A DNA stretch of 64,000 nucleotides from a virus (IMGVR_UViG_3300046542_000271:48422-112421), one strand, 5' to 3'; counted from the stretch's first letter, positions 23,471-33,583 are shown. Notes: generated by a model from the sequence alone, not told the origin. A program made the numbers and translations.

Positions 23471-26383
23471 TTATTTCCAGTTGAGGCGACCGTAGGAGTT
23501 TGGAGTACCCGAGGTCAACGAGAGAGACGAACCGCGATCTTCTGGCGACAACATGTAACCATCTACCGCCACATGCTTCTGAATGTTGATCACACTCAGG
23601 CCTGTACTGATCGTGGTGAAGTAGCCCAGGTACAACGCAGGTGCCGCAGGTGCCACGGTGGTGGTGTCGTTGATCTTGTATTGCAGTTCATCACCCACTC
23701 GCACCAACCACACATGGAACGTCTTATTCCCATCGGTCGCTGGATTGAGATTGTAGTTGAACGGCTTCACTGGTTTGTAGTAACCGTCGAGCATCGCCGG
23801 TGTTTCATCGGAGAAGTAAACAGTCCACGCACTCACCACGCGTTGCGAGATCATGATGATGCCGTAGTTAGGATCCTTGGCCCGAGTCACGAGTTCAGGG
23901 ACGCTCAACGTCGTGAGTTGGTCAGTCGCACACACCGCAGCCACCATCTTCGATCCACAGTCAACCTCACCGTAGATGAATTCCGACGACAGGACCCAAT
24001 ACAGACCACGACTAGGTAAGTTCACCCAACCGCCCGGTGCCGTACCATTCCAGTAGTCCCAGTGCGTCAGTCCGACGTTGGCGAAGCCGCCACCTGGGGT
24101 GTACTGCATAGTCAGCATGACGTGACCGTTGTTACCCACGACGCCGTAGTAGCTACTGTCAGAGTAACCAATCACGAATCCGCCGTTCACGCGACGGATA
24201 GCCACCTGACCAGCATCCTGTTCAGGAACCAGGCCCATCAGAGTGTTGCCACTGTTGGCCCTGGTTAGCATCATCCCAGCGCCCGTGATCGACGCACCCG
24301 TTACCGCCTGACGACTACCCGAGATGTTCACCGGATAGCAGAACACGTAAAGCGCCCGGTCGGTGTGGATGTACGTACCGATCACGAATGGCGGCAAGTC
24401 GGTATAGACCTGCGGGATGATGAGCTCAAACGCCATCATCGGGACGCCAGGCGGAATGGTCGACAAGGCGTAACCGCGAGCTGACATATCACCCAAGATC
24501 TGCGCATGTAGGCTTGCCATCACAGCCTGAGGAACAGTGATCGATCCGGACAGTTGTAGGTTACGATCCACGTTCGCTGCCCGCGACGTCTCGGCAGGCC
24601 ACCAATTCGAGAACCGCGCCTGAGATACTTTCGACACGCCAGGCGACGCTTCGTTCAGGAAACGTCTGAAGTTGGTTGGCGTTACGCCGAGTTCGTTATA
24701 GGAAGTCCGATCGGATGTCGGAGCGAACCCTTTAAACGCATAGTTACCCGTCACCGACGAATACTGGAACGTTGGGTTGCCTTGAAGTACCGACCGTACG
24801 TAGAAGTTATCCACCACGCCATTATAACGACCGTAGTTCAGACAGGTGACCACATCGTCACCCACGTTACTCACGGCGCGGTAAGACGTTGTCAGCGCAC
24901 TACCAAAGCGACCTACCGGATATACTCGAGAACCTGCCTGATAGTCGTGCTCACCCGCCAACACTTCCATCGGGTCGAGCGTTGTGTCGTAGGCGAACCG
25001 CACCATGCTGAGGTTAATCGACTGGTACGAGGTCGATGTCCACAACCACACCTGGTTATAGATGTTGGAATAGATCGACGACGTGTCCTGACCGTAATGC
25101 CAATCTTGGTGAGAGGTTTTGGCGAACGTACGCAAGCAGGCCGATTCCGACACATCCCAGCCAGCCGCACCGTAATTGATGGACGCCTTCCAGTTGTGGT
25201 ACGGCGACACATCGATCTGCTTGTTCTCGTTGAACTCGTACTTGAAGTACCATTGATAGCCGGTGATCTGGGTCGCATTATCGCCGGGATAGTACTGCAC
25301 GTAGTGTGCGAAGAAAATGCCGGTGTTGCCGTTGTCACGAGTGAGGGCGGACGGCGTGTTGGAGCCGTTGGTTGCCCAGACCGTGGTGTTTGGCTTGCCG
25401 GTGTTGTTCGAAGAGCTGATGACGTCGTCAAACAGGATGATGTCATCTCGGATCACAGTACCTGCAACACCGCGATTGATGGTCCAACCCGTGATGCGAG
25501 TAGCGCCGTTGAAGACGCCGGTGATCAGGTCGTTCTTGTTGAGCCGCCATACACGGTGACCCATCTTACCTTCCTGATGGATGTCGTGCAGGATGTAGAC
25601 GTAGTTACCCTTCACGAACCCAAACGGGATGTGGTACAGGGCCGGCATCGGACCCTTGACCTCGAGGAAGTTGCCATTCGGGACGAAGACACCGGTGTGC
25701 TTGGTTTGGTCCATCGTGTTGTTGGTCAACGAGATGAAGTAACCTGTGTGCGCACCAGTGACTGAGTCCTTCATGATACCCGTGATGACATCTTGGGTAC
25801 CGTTGAGGATCGCCTTGGCTCGCATCCCGGCTGGGAAGTAAGCGGGACGATACTCAACGTTGGTCATGACCAAGTTGTTCATGTCCGTTTCCGTCATGGC
25901 GTTACGCAGGTACGAGTAGTACACACCTGCGCTGTCACCATCGGTACCCGAACGGAGGATCATCAGCGTACCGTTATCCTCCATCATCATCGCCACGTTG
26001 TTGTACGGCGTGGTGTTACTGCCCGATTCGTAACTACCGGTCACCGCAGGTGGTAGAAACTCGTTGTCACCGTAGAAACTCAGCGGAACGCCACCATTGT
26101 TGTCAGCCAGCATGTCGAACTTGGCTTCGTACTCGATAGCCGAGTAACTACCCACATCACCTGGTTTGAGGTTGTGGACGTTGATCCCAACCTTCTGGGT
26201 GTGCTTAGTGACCTCAGCTACTGCCAATGCCGAGATCTCAGCGGGAGTCTTACCGCCGAGCTTAACTGCGGTGTCCGCGTAGTCCGCAAAATCCGCAGGT
26301 TTATCGAGAGCCTTGATCAACTCCACTTTGAAGTCTTTCAGCTGGACTTTCAGAGCAGCCAGGGCTGCATCATTGTTTGCCAT
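23471..26383 (-). CDS. Long tail fibre (cassette B)
   Basis: This 970-residue fibre is a paralogue of the 28486 gene. Both share an N-terminal helix, an H...(N)xH motif near residue 65, a LPPxVTGS(Y/F)E segment near 108, RxGTDGxxxGV(Y/F)Y, and an IKGFAP(T/S)xDR motif around residue 560. The last 150 residues match the C-terminal domain of the short fibres (WTVYFSDETPAMLDGYYKP to GRLNWK). The central 700 residues are beta-rich with many Gly, Asn and Tyr, as in a receptor-binding fibre. No enzymatic motif is visible. It is preceded by an adaptor-like gene. Confidence 0.75.
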   Translation of the reverse strand: MANNDAALAALKVQLKDFKVELIKALDKPADFADYADTAVKLGGKTPAEISALAVAEVTKHTQKVGINVHNLKPGDVGSYSAIEYEAKFDMLADNNGGVPLSFYGDNEFLPPAVTGSYESGSNTTPYNNVAMMMEDNGTLMILRSGTDGDSAGVYYSYLRNAMTETDMNNLVMTNVEYRPAYFPAGMRAKAILNGTQDVITGIMKDSVTGAHTGYFISLTNNTMDQTKHTGVFVPNGNFLEVKGPMPALYHIPFGFVKGNYVYILHDIHQEGKMGHRVWRLNKNDLITGVFNGATRITGWTINRGVAGTVIRDDIILFDDVISSSNNTGKPNTTVWATNGSNTPSALTRDNGNTGIFFAHYVQYYPGDNATQITGYQWYFKYEFNENKQIDVSPYHNWKASINYGAAGWDVSESACLRTFAKTSHQDWHYGQDTSSIYSNIYNQVWLWTSTSYQSINLSMVRFAYDTTLDPMEVLAGEHDYQAGSRVYPVGRFGSALTTSYRAVSNVGDDVVTCLNYGRYNGVVDNFYVRSVLQGNPTFQYSSVTGNYAFKGFAPTSDRTSYNELGVTPTNFRRFLNEASPGVSKVSQARFSNWWPAETSRAANVDRNLQLSGSITVPQAVMASLHAQILGDMSARGYALSTIPPGVPMMAFELIIPQVYTDLPPFVIGTYIHTDRALYVFCYPVNISGSRQAVTGASITGAGMMLTRANSGNTLMGLVPEQDAGQVAIRRVNGGFVIGYSDSSYYGVVGNNGHVMLTMQYTPGGGFANVGLTHWDYWNGTAPGGWVNLPSRGLYWVLSSEFIYGEVDCGSKMVAAVCATDQLTTLSVPELVTRAKDPNYGIIMISQRVVSAWTVYFSDETPAMLDGYYKPVKPFNYNLNPATDGNKTFHVWLVRVGDELQYKINDTTTVAPAAPALYLGYFTTISTGLSVINIQKHVAVDGYMLSPEDRGSSLSLTSGTPNSYGRLNWK

Positions 26384-26406
26384 GACCGGTAGTTCCTATC
26401 GAAAGA

Positions 26407-27048
26407 TTACAGAAGCGCGAGTTCGGACGCTGCGATGTCAAACTCATTCGCGATGCCCAGGCAGAACGCATCGTAGTCCGCAAACTTCGCACGAATCTGG
26501 TCGAGCAACAGTTGACGACTGGCAGTGTCACCCTCACGGATGGCTGCTGCGATGTCATAGTTGGACTCGATCAGATATTTGAGACCATATAAGTCGTAGG
26601 CACTGTGCAAGTGTGGTGTCGGCACAAATTGCGACGGGATACCGATGATGTCACCCCAGGCAATAACCCGGTTATCATCCGTCAGATCCTCGATTGCCTG
26701 CAAGATAGCGTACAGGGAATACGAGAACTCACCACCGACCATTTGCGCACTGATGGAGACCTGAGTGCCCACAGTCGGGTTGATGATCCGTACCGCGGTG
26801 TAGACCGACTGACCAGTGGCGAGGGAAGCCTCACGGTAGTGGTGGACCAACACGTAGTCGGTAACCGGAACCAGGACCTTGCCAGAGACGACGTCCTTGA
26901 TGATGGCGGTAGAACCGAAGAACGGACCGTAGTCCGCTGCGAACAAACGACCACGCAAAGCGCCGATCGTGTGCACTTCGTTCGTCACCTTGTTGGTTGG
27001 GCTTGTCCCCAGGAGGTCCAACGGGTATTTGAAGATGGTACCAGCCAT
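26407..27048 (-). CDS. Fibre adaptor / baseplate attachment protein (cassette B)
   Basis: This 213-residue protein resembles the 31414 gene: both start with a YP(L/V)DLxG....NKV motif and share a late SNYDIAAAIRE. The first 130 residues follow a pattern known in fibre-to-baseplate adaptors (a GPFF segment, a VTDYVLVHHYREA segment and a VGGEFSYSLY stretch). It probably links the long fibre to the baseplate. It sits directly upstream of the fibre. Confidence 0.65.
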   Translation of the reverse strand: MAGTIFKYPLDLLGTSPTNKVTNEVHTIGALRGRLFAADYGPFFGSTAIIKDVVSGKVLVPVTDYVLVHHYREASLATGQSVYTAVRIINPTVGTQVSISAQMVGGEFSYSLYAILQAIEDLTDDNRVIAWGDIIGIPSQFVPTPHLHSAYDLYGLKYLIESNYDIAAAIREGDTASRQLLLDQIRAKFADYDAFCLGIANEFDIAASELALL

Positions 27049-27063
27049 TGTAATGACCTCTAA

Positions 27064-27762
27064 TTAGTTGAACCAGCCAGCAGCCAGCTTCGAAGGATCG
27101 CTCGCATTACCAGTTGCTACCGGGATAGCAGAACCGATTGGCGAGGTGCTGACCCGATACGTGTCAATCCGCGTCACCCGAGAGATCGACAATGTCGTCA
27201 CTGCCGTGGCACTGGTCACCACCCGACCGATGTACATCCGGGTAGCGGTCTCAGCCAAGTCCTGGGTGCTGAAGTAGTAGCTGATCGCACTACCGTTCCA
27301 ACGCAGGTACACGTAGTAGGTCGTGCTCGGCGACAGATCGATACTGAACGGAGCCACCTTACGGCTGTACCCGTTCATCATGGCCGCTACATCAGCCGTG
27401 AATGTCACGGTCAACCCAGTGGACGACACCGGGATAGCGGCGTTAGTCAACTCACCGTAGCGAGAGATCGGCAGAATACCCTCAGGGATGCGTCCGGCGA
27501 TGGAGTTGTCCACCGTCGGCTTGATCGTACCCAGCAGCTGGATGGCCGTTGTGCCGTGAGGGTTTTCTTTATTGTTGATGTGGAGGTTAGCTTCAGCCTT
27601 GGCTTCGTTGCCAAGCGAAGTCGCCGTGTATTCGCCAAGTCGTAAGGTGTTGTCGGCCACATCAGCCCCCTCCGCCTTACGTGCAAGTAGGGTCAACAAG
27701 TGACCCTTCATGCGATTGAACTCGGCCGCCATGTTGTCTACCAAAATGGTGATGGCACTCAT
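27064..27762 (-). CDS. Short tail-fibre-like protein (cassette A, second)
   Basis: This 232-residue protein has a basic N-terminal helix, the HINNKENPHGT motif near residue 62 and the shared C-terminal domain (RMYIGRVVTSAT, RIDTYRVST, GSAIPVATG, LAAGWFN). It matches the 22031 gene in position. A receptor-binding role is likely. Confidence 0.75.
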   Translation of the reverse strand: MSAITILVDNMAAEFNRMKGHLLTLLARKAEGADVADNTLRLGEYTATSLGNEAKAEANLHINNKENPHGTTAIQLLGTIKPTVDNSIAGRIPEGILPISRYGELTNAAIPVSSTGLTVTFTADVAAMMNGYSRKVAPFSIDLSPSTTYYVYLRWNGSAISYYFSTQDLAETATRMYIGRVVTSATAVTTLSISRVTRIDTYRVSTSPIGSAIPVATGNASDPSKLAAGWFN

Positions 27763-27774
27763 TACTTGACCTCG

Positions 27775-28482
27775 TTATGGTTTCCAGTCGGCTGGGATAG
27801 TACCAGTCGCGGTTGGTAGACCTGTGGACGATGGGATACCAGCACCCATACCCGACGGCGTCAGACGGAAGTTATCGATCTTACAGAACTTACCGATAGT
27901 ACCGCTGACGATCTGCGTGGCGTTGGTCGTGACCGAACCGATGTACATCCGAGTCGTACTCTCCGACAACCAGACGTCCGACAAGGTAATAGAAGCCAAC
28001 TCGTTAGCGATGGTGACGTAGACGAAAATCGTCTTGTTGGCTGGAGTACCCGTCAATGGAATCGTCTGGCCGGACAGCGAGTAGGACTTACCGCTGATCA
28101 TGAGTGGGATAGTGCCCGTGAACACGATACTCATACCGGTGTACGACACAGCCAACGCCGTGGCACTCAACGCGCCAAACTGACTGAGTGGCAGGAGACC
28201 CACCCGCAACAGCGGGTCAGTGAGATCTGCCAGTTCATTCGGCGTGTACGCATTGAGTTGCTCAGGCGTCAGCGTGTGGGCGTTGTTGGTACGCGCTGCG
28301 TGAGTGTTGATGAGGGTATCCACCGGCGTTTGAATCTGCGCCGGTGTTTGCCCGTTCAACGTGGTAGCGTTTTCAGACGTGGCTGAGGTTGGGGCTTTCC
28401 GAGACAAGAGGCGAACCATCTCGTCCGAGAACTCCTTGATCTCCACCAGCAACGTCGCGATTTTCTCCTGGACCGTTGGCAT
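27775..28482 (-). CDS. Short tail-fibre-like protein (cassette A, first)
   Basis: This 235-residue protein carries an NNAHTLT version of the NPHG motif at about residue 66 and the shared C-terminal domain (RMYIGSVTTNAT, KIDNFRLTP, GAGIPSSTG, IPADWKP). It begins 3 nt after the long fibre stop, as the 22781 gene does in cassette B. A receptor-binding role is likely. Confidence 0.75.
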   Translation of the reverse strand: MPTVQEKIATLLVEIKEFSDEMVRLLSRKAPTSATSENATTLNGQTPAQIQTPVDTLINTHAARTNNAHTLTPEQLNAYTPNELADLTDPLLRVGLLPLSQFGALSATALAVSYTGMSIVFTGTIPLMISGKSYSLSGQTIPLTGTPANKTIFVYVTIANELASITLSDVWLSESTTRMYIGSVTTNATQIVSGTIGKFCKIDNFRLTPSGMGAGIPSSTGLPTATGTIPADWKP

Positions 28483-28485
28483 GTA

Positions 28486-31401
28486 TTAACTCCACTGCAA
28501 CTTGTCGGCGAGACGTGGGAGGCCAGAACTGACCGGGATAGCAGAACCACGGGCCGTCAAGCTGATACGGACGTTACCCAGACGGGTCACCTTCTCAATC
28601 TCGATGGTCGCGATCTGCGTGGCGTTGGTGATGACCTTACCCACGAACATGTTGGTGTTGGACTCAGCCGTCTGGTTAGTAGCCACCACATAGGTCGCCA
28701 CGTTACTGACGATCCGAACGTACACGTAGAACGTCCGGTTAGACGCATCAGCCAAGATCGTCCGCAGGTCCACACTCGATACCGGCAGTGTGTAGTAGTT
28801 CCCGTTGAGCACCACAGGGGTGTCTTCGGAGAAGTACAGGACCCAACCTTCGGCTGCCTTCTGAGAAGCCAAGCACGTCCATTGATCGGTAGGGGCTACA
28901 GTACCGCCAGACCACGCATCGTAGTCCGCCTGTGTCCGACCGATTGGCAGGAAGTTAAGCTTGGTGGTTTCGTCCGAATAGCCCGTCTCGCCGATCGTCC
29001 CCCAATGCAACCCGAACCCCAGAGATGGGTGGGCAATGAAATGCCGTCCCGAGGAGTTCGAATAGTGGTTGAAGGTCCGCATCTTGAAGTCGGAGCTGTG
29101 ATGGAACTCACCTTCCGCCTTGTTGTACGTGAACGCGATGGTTGGGATCGGGTTACCGCCTGGGACCAGGAAGTTTGCCGAGCAAGACGAACCGATCAAC
29201 ACCACATCGCCGTTATCCCACATCGAGCATGCGCCGGAGTACAGGATGTTGGTGGCGTTGTAGGCGATACCACGTCCGATAGCAGCATAGACGACGCGTT
29301 GAGGATAAACCTTACTCACGGTGACGTTGCTGATGTTGTCAGCCGCATCACGCACCACAGCACATTTGGCGATGGTGAAGATCAGGTTCTTCGACGTGTC
29401 CTGCGCTACCATCAGGGCGAACGGAGGAACACCGTTCTGTGTCGGTACCACCAACTCGATCACGTAGAACTCGAGCGGAGCTGCACCCACTTCCACCATC
29501 TTGTCGGAGATCGATTTACCGGTCTTCTGCAAGAGGGCTTCTGTGATGCTGACGTTGGCACCTACTGACAGATCGCCTGCGATGGACTTCTTGCCCGTCA
29601 GACGACTGAGAGTACCCAGACCAGGACTGCCGCAGATAAAGCGCAGACTGGAGCAGAATACACCGCTAGCGTTGACTTCGTTGACTGGAGCCTCGTAGTC
29701 AGCTTGCGCCAACCCCATGTCAGTCAGGAAGCGCCGATCGGCCGAGGGGGCGAAACCTTTGATCTGGCCCCGATAGATCGAATCGTAGATATAGTTGTTG
29801 CCCGTACCTTCCAGCGTGGTCGTCACCAGACCCCGTTGATAAGCACCGGCAGCATTCACGCCATCAGCCATCATGACCAGCTTGGTAGCCGAGACCAGCG
29901 AGGGACTGTGGAAGTTACTCCCCAGCGCTGTACCGAACGACGGACGAACCGCCACGCTACCCTTACTGCTGATAGTGGTGGCGGTGACCTCCAGGTTATC
30001 GAACCGGCTAACGAAGTTGTTCATCTTGCCGATCTGGATGGTCATGTTGTCCACACCGGTCGACACCATCATCCTGAACGCATTACCGTACTCGTCGAAG
30101 CAGTACGTCGACTTCTGCTGGCCAGTGGTCGCGAGCTTGTCATACGTGAGCATGTCGTAGACAGGACCTTCGTACGAGGGTAGATCGCCCGCTTCTCGAA
30201 CGATGCTTTGACCAGCCAACATCGCCGTGTCCAACTTGGCGACCTTGGTCACTGGGTTGTAGGTGAAGCTGAAACCGATCCCCTGGTAGAGCGAGTTACC
30301 GGTGGTCACGCAACGAGACTGACCGTAGACCTTGGTGCGGATCAGGCCAGAGACCTCATCGTACGCCGAGACCATCGTCGGGACGTCCCAATAGAACACC
30401 ACTGCACTCGAGAACGTACCAACCAGCAACACCATTGGGTTATCGGCAGGAAGGTAACTGCCCAGCTTGTTAGCCAGACGAATGCCGTTCATGCCGTTGT
30501 AGTCGATGTTGCCAAAACCCTTGGCATTGATGCCAGTGACTTGGGTCAACGTAACGACCGCGCCGTTTGCAGCGTTCAGCGTAGCCTTCGACATGGTGAA
30601 GACCGACACTTCCCACGGGTTGGCCTGGTTCACTGCCGGTAGACCGTAGAACAGCACGTTGTTACCAGCGAGGATGGCTTCACCGTCTTTACCCATGGCT
30701 TCCGCCGCGGCTTTAGGGATGATACCACCTGTATGCTTCGAATCGTCGAAGGTACCGTTGGACAGAGCTAGGAAGTAATCGCCAGGTACACCAGCTGCAT
30801 CCTGGAGCTGACCGAAGATAACCGACGAGCTCGATGCAAACACCGAATGAGCCGATTGTCCAGCAGGGAACCAGGAAGGACGATAGCGACGTGTGGTCTT
30901 GACCGGCTGGCTGGCACGGATAGCAGCGTTAGGCATGAACGCGTAGAACACGCCGCTCTTCGCCCCGTCCGTACCGTTACGCAGATAAACAGCCGTACCG
31001 TCTTCTTCGATGATGGCCGCACAGGCGTTGCGCAGTTTAGCCGTCGTACCGCCTTCGAAGCTACCTGTCACGCCGGGCGGCAGATAGTTGAGGCTACCAT
31101 AGCGGCAGATCGGTACGATGGCCTTAGGCATCAGCTCAGCTTCGATGGCTTTCCAGTCAGCATCCAAGTGGATACCAACACTCGCAGCCGTATCGTTGTG
31201 AGCGTTACCCGTTTTGATAACGTGTGCTTTGGTCGCTGCTTTCACAGCGGTTGCGAGTTGGGATGCCGTCTTCCCACCAACCATCCCCGAAACATCGGAC
31301 GTGGCGGCAGTCTTACGTTGACCAACTATCAATTCACCGACTTTGGTGAACGTGTTGTTCATTGCCGTTTTCAGGGCGGCGAGGGATGTGGTCACACTCA
31401 T
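28486..31401 (-). CDS. Long tail fibre (cassette A)
   Basis: This 971-residue fibre is a paralogue of the 23471 gene, with the same length and matching motifs across the whole protein. Its C-terminal 150 residues (WVLYFSEDTPVVLNGNYY to LADKLQWS) are again the shared fibre domain. The N-terminal 100 residues contain an HVIKTGNAHND motif. The central region diverges from its paralogue, as expected if the two bind different receptors. The start follows the adaptor stop by 12 nt. Confidence 0.75.
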   Translation of the reverse strand: MSVTTSLAALKTAMNNTFTKVGELIVGQRKTAATSDVSGMVGGKTASQLATAVKAATKAHVIKTGNAHNDTAASVGIHLDADWKAIEAELMPKAIVPICRYGSLNYLPPGVTGSFEGGTTAKLRNACAAIIEEDGTAVYLRNGTDGAKSGVFYAFMPNAAIRASQPVKTTRRYRPSWFPAGQSAHSVFASSSSVIFGQLQDAAGVPGDYFLALSNGTFDDSKHTGGIIPKAAAEAMGKDGEAILAGNNVLFYGLPAVNQANPWEVSVFTMSKATLNAANGAVVTLTQVTGINAKGFGNIDYNGMNGIRLANKLGSYLPADNPMVLLVGTFSSAVVFYWDVPTMVSAYDEVSGLIRTKVYGQSRCVTTGNSLYQGIGFSFTYNPVTKVAKLDTAMLAGQSIVREAGDLPSYEGPVYDMLTYDKLATTGQQKSTYCFDEYGNAFRMMVSTGVDNMTIQIGKMNNFVSRFDNLEVTATTISSKGSVAVRPSFGTALGSNFHSPSLVSATKLVMMADGVNAAGAYQRGLVTTTLEGTGNNYIYDSIYRGQIKGFAPSADRRFLTDMGLAQADYEAPVNEVNASGVFCSSLRFICGSPGLGTLSRLTGKKSIAGDLSVGANVSITEALLQKTGKSISDKMVEVGAAPLEFYVIELVVPTQNGVPPFALMVAQDTSKNLIFTIAKCAVVRDAADNISNVTVSKVYPQRVVYAAIGRGIAYNATNILYSGACSMWDNGDVVLIGSSCSANFLVPGGNPIPTIAFTYNKAEGEFHHSSDFKMRTFNHYSNSSGRHFIAHPSLGFGLHWGTIGETGYSDETTKLNFLPIGRTQADYDAWSGGTVAPTDQWTCLASQKAAEGWVLYFSEDTPVVLNGNYYTLPVSSVDLRTILADASNRTFYVYVRIVSNVATYVVATNQTAESNTNMFVGKVITNATQIATIEIEKVTRLGNVRISLTARGSAIPVSSGLPRLADKLQWS

Positions 31402-31413
31402 GAAGAGAGTCCT

Positions 31414-32235
31414 TTACAGGTTGGAAAGGTCCGTGGCTGCCTGGTTGTACGTGGCAGTCATCGAGTCGATCGTCGTCACGAGGTTAGCGTTAGTGGTATC
31501 AGCACCAACCTGGATAGCCGCCAACTGGTTAGCCGCTGTCGTGTAGGACGTGGTCATCGAATCGATCATGGCGATCAAGTCTTCTTCAGCCGCACCACCG
31601 CCGGTGTCGAGACCTTGCAGGATCGCGTCCATCTCGTCGCGACTGTAATACTCGCTGAACAAGACGGGTGGGTTTTCCAACCAATGATCGGTGCGCTCAC
31701 GGATAGCCGCGGCGATGTCATAGTTGGAGGCGATGACTTCGGCCAGGCCGGTCATGTCGGTAACGTCGTGGGCGTGTTCGATAGGAGGGAATGCGGTCGG
31801 AACCCCACTCACTTCTTCGTACGTCACAGTCCGTGGATCGAGTGCCCGGTTAGAGGCAATTTCCAGCAACTTGGTTTCGTTGAGAGACCAGCTACCGCCG
31901 AGGACTTGGTATTCGGTAATTTCCACGATACCAGACAGTGTCCGGTCCATGAACAGAATACTTTGATAGATACCGCCACGGATACCTTCAGTTTCATAAC
32001 TCGCGCTATGGAACTTATGACCCGGCATCCAGTCCACGCCACGGATCAAAGTCTTGCCCGTGGTGATGTGTTTCAGCTTCAGCGTGTCACGGTAGTACGG
32101 ACCTGCCTTCGTGAGGATGAAATGATAGTCCAGCGGTTCGCCCGGAGGATTCAACGTTTGGCGCTCTTTGAGCACCTTGTTTGTAGCGGCTTGTCCTGTG
32201 AGATCCACAGGGTACAAGTAATCAGTGAGTGCCAT
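31414..32235 (-). CDS. Fibre adaptor / baseplate attachment protein (cassette A)
   Basis: This 273-residue protein shares YPVDLTGxxxxNKV, the GPYY segment, a YQVLGGSWS strand and SNYDIAAAIRE with the 26407 gene. It is 60 residues longer, and the extra C-terminus is a two-fold repeat of the form IDSMTxxYxxAAxxL. It begins the minus-strand fibre operon, with the divergent 32321 gene on the other side. Attachment of the fibre to the baseplate is inferred. Confidence 0.65.
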   Translation of the reverse strand: MALTDYLYPVDLTGQAATNKVLKERQTLNPPGEPLDYHFILTKAGPYYRDTLKLKHITTGKTLIRGVDWMPGHKFHSASYETEGIRGGIYQSILFMDRTLSGIVEITEYQVLGGSWSLNETKLLEIASNRALDPRTVTYEEVSGVPTAFPPIEHAHDVTDMTGLAEVIASNYDIAAAIRERTDHWLENPPVLFSEYYSRDEMDAILQGLDTGGGAAEEDLIAMIDSMTTSYTTAANQLAAIQVGADTTNANLVTTIDSMTATYNQAATDLSNL

Positions 32236-32287
32236 TAATCGTCTCCGGTTCTAATGCGGACATCGCCCGCAACTGGGATGTAACGCA

Positions 32288-32293
32288 TATAAT
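32288..32293 (+). promoter_or_regulatory. Possible -10 element (TATAAT)
   Basis: A perfect TATAAT lies 28 nt before the 32321 start in a divergent intergenic region. No convincing -35 is seen at 17 nt spacing, so it may be a phage-polymerase signal or chance. Confidence 0.3.
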
Positions 32294-32320
32294 TTTTGAT
32301 CGTCCGTACAGGAGTCGAAC

Positions 32321-33577
32321 ATGTTTACGCTTGTAACTGCAATGGCGAGTCTTCGTGGTGCAAACCAACGACTGGTAACGACTGATGTCCGTACCACTTT
32401 GGTCCGGGATCTCATGACGAAGTACAGTCAGTGCATCCTCATTTTGTCCCACCCTTCTATCGATCACCAGGTGAGTCTCGACGTCTCTAAAGTCGCCACC
32501 ATGTTCTACCAATACAGTCCTAACCTGACTACGGTGCAATGGTTGACCGCTATTGGTGATAGTGATGTCCCGTTTGACCTCACCGTGCCCACTGTGGTGA
32601 AGTCGAGTGCCCTTGCTTCGGAAGCTTACGCTGCCGGATACAACGTACAACGCATCCACCCATTGGCCGGTGAAGGCAACCAGTACCCTGATCCAGAACT
32701 GACCCACCTGCGATTGACCCGTCCCGATACCGACTACATGGACGTGTTCAACAACTGCCTGGCCAGTGTCAACGGTCTGCTTCATTTAACTGACGCAGGC
32801 ACTGACGGCTTCCGCATCATTGACGGCGGCAAGAGTGTTAACCTCTCTGGCCGTAATGAAGTCGGCTTGATCAGTTTCAAGAATGTTGGCAAGATCCAGT
32901 GCTACCCAGTGACCGCATCGATGATCACCGGTCGCAAAGGGTTGCCATTGGCTCAAGGCGCTGTACTCACCGCACCTGGTGCTGACTTCAGCAACAAGTA
33001 CGTGATGTTGGTGGTGGGCGGCTTCCTTCACACGGCTGGCAACCAGTACAAGGTCGTGGGTAAGAACTCCGTCATGCTCGAATGGTGGAAGCTGCCTCTG
33101 CATCGTCGGTACAACGATACCCGTAAGCTGATCGACTGGACTCCAGTGACCAAGCTGATGGATCGTAACCTCGAACACACCGGCGCCATTGACCTTAACC
33201 TGATGAACACGGACCCGTGCATCAAAGCATACCTGACGATGAGCAATACCTTCCTCATCGCCGTGGATTCGCCGAACCTGTTCTTCGAGAACGTTCCGGT
33301 AGAACGCACTGGTCTTGCAGGCCGCTACTACAGTTACGTCCCACCCATCTGGCCACTGATCCTGGCGAACGGCTTCTTGCCTCCGTACACCATCCACGGT
33401 AACAACGGGATGTACTGCATGGCGGTGGATGTCAACAACCTGCCGAACTACCTCCACGACACACGCAACGTCATGGACGGTGATGCCTACGAGAACGACG
33501 CCAAGGTGCATGCCCCTAATAAGGAATACGCCAGCGCCTACTTCATGGACATCTTCAACGAACGTTTGAAGTATTGA
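32321..33577 (+). CDS. Virion structural protein, unknown
   Basis: This 418-residue protein is transcribed divergently from the fibre operon and convergently with the PAAR gene. It is mostly beta-rich with many short strands (YVMLVVGGFLHTAG, NSVMLEWW). It has no enzyme motif or membrane span. Its position between fibres and spike suggests a baseplate component. Not recognised. Confidence 0.6.
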   Translation: MFTLVTAMASLRGANQRLVTTDVRTTLVRDLMTKYSQCILILSHPSIDHQVSLDVSKVATMFYQYSPNLTTVQWLTAIGDSDVPFDLTVPTVVKSSALASEAYAAGYNVQRIHPLAGEGNQYPDPELTHLRLTRPDTDYMDVFNNCLASVNGLLHLTDAGTDGFRIIDGGKSVNLSGRNEVGLISFKNVGKIQCYPVTASMITGRKGLPLAQGAVLTAPGADFSNKYVMLVVGGFLHTAGNQYKVVGKNSVMLEWWKLPLHRRYNDTRKLIDWTPVTKLMDRNLEHTGAIDLNLMNTDPCIKAYLTMSNTFLIAVDSPNLFFENVPVERTGLAGRYYSYVPPIWPLILANGFLPPYTIHGNNGMYCMAVDVNNLPNYLHDTRNVMDGDAYENDAKVHAPNKEYASAYFMDIFNERLKY

Positions 33578-33583
33578 GCATAA

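Larger units (their letters stand above)
22031..32235 (-). repeat. Tandem duplicated four-gene fibre cassette
   Basis: Cassette A (27064-32235) and cassette B (22031-27048) have the same order in transcription direction: adaptor, long fibre of about 970 residues, short fibre, short fibre. Paralogy is visible protein by protein. The six fibre proteins also share one C-terminal domain. Confidence 0.8.

Noticed and set aside
30847-32238. Open frame of about 460 codons antisense to the fibre genes
   Set aside because: It crosses the boundary of two real genes on the other strand and shows no coherent domain.
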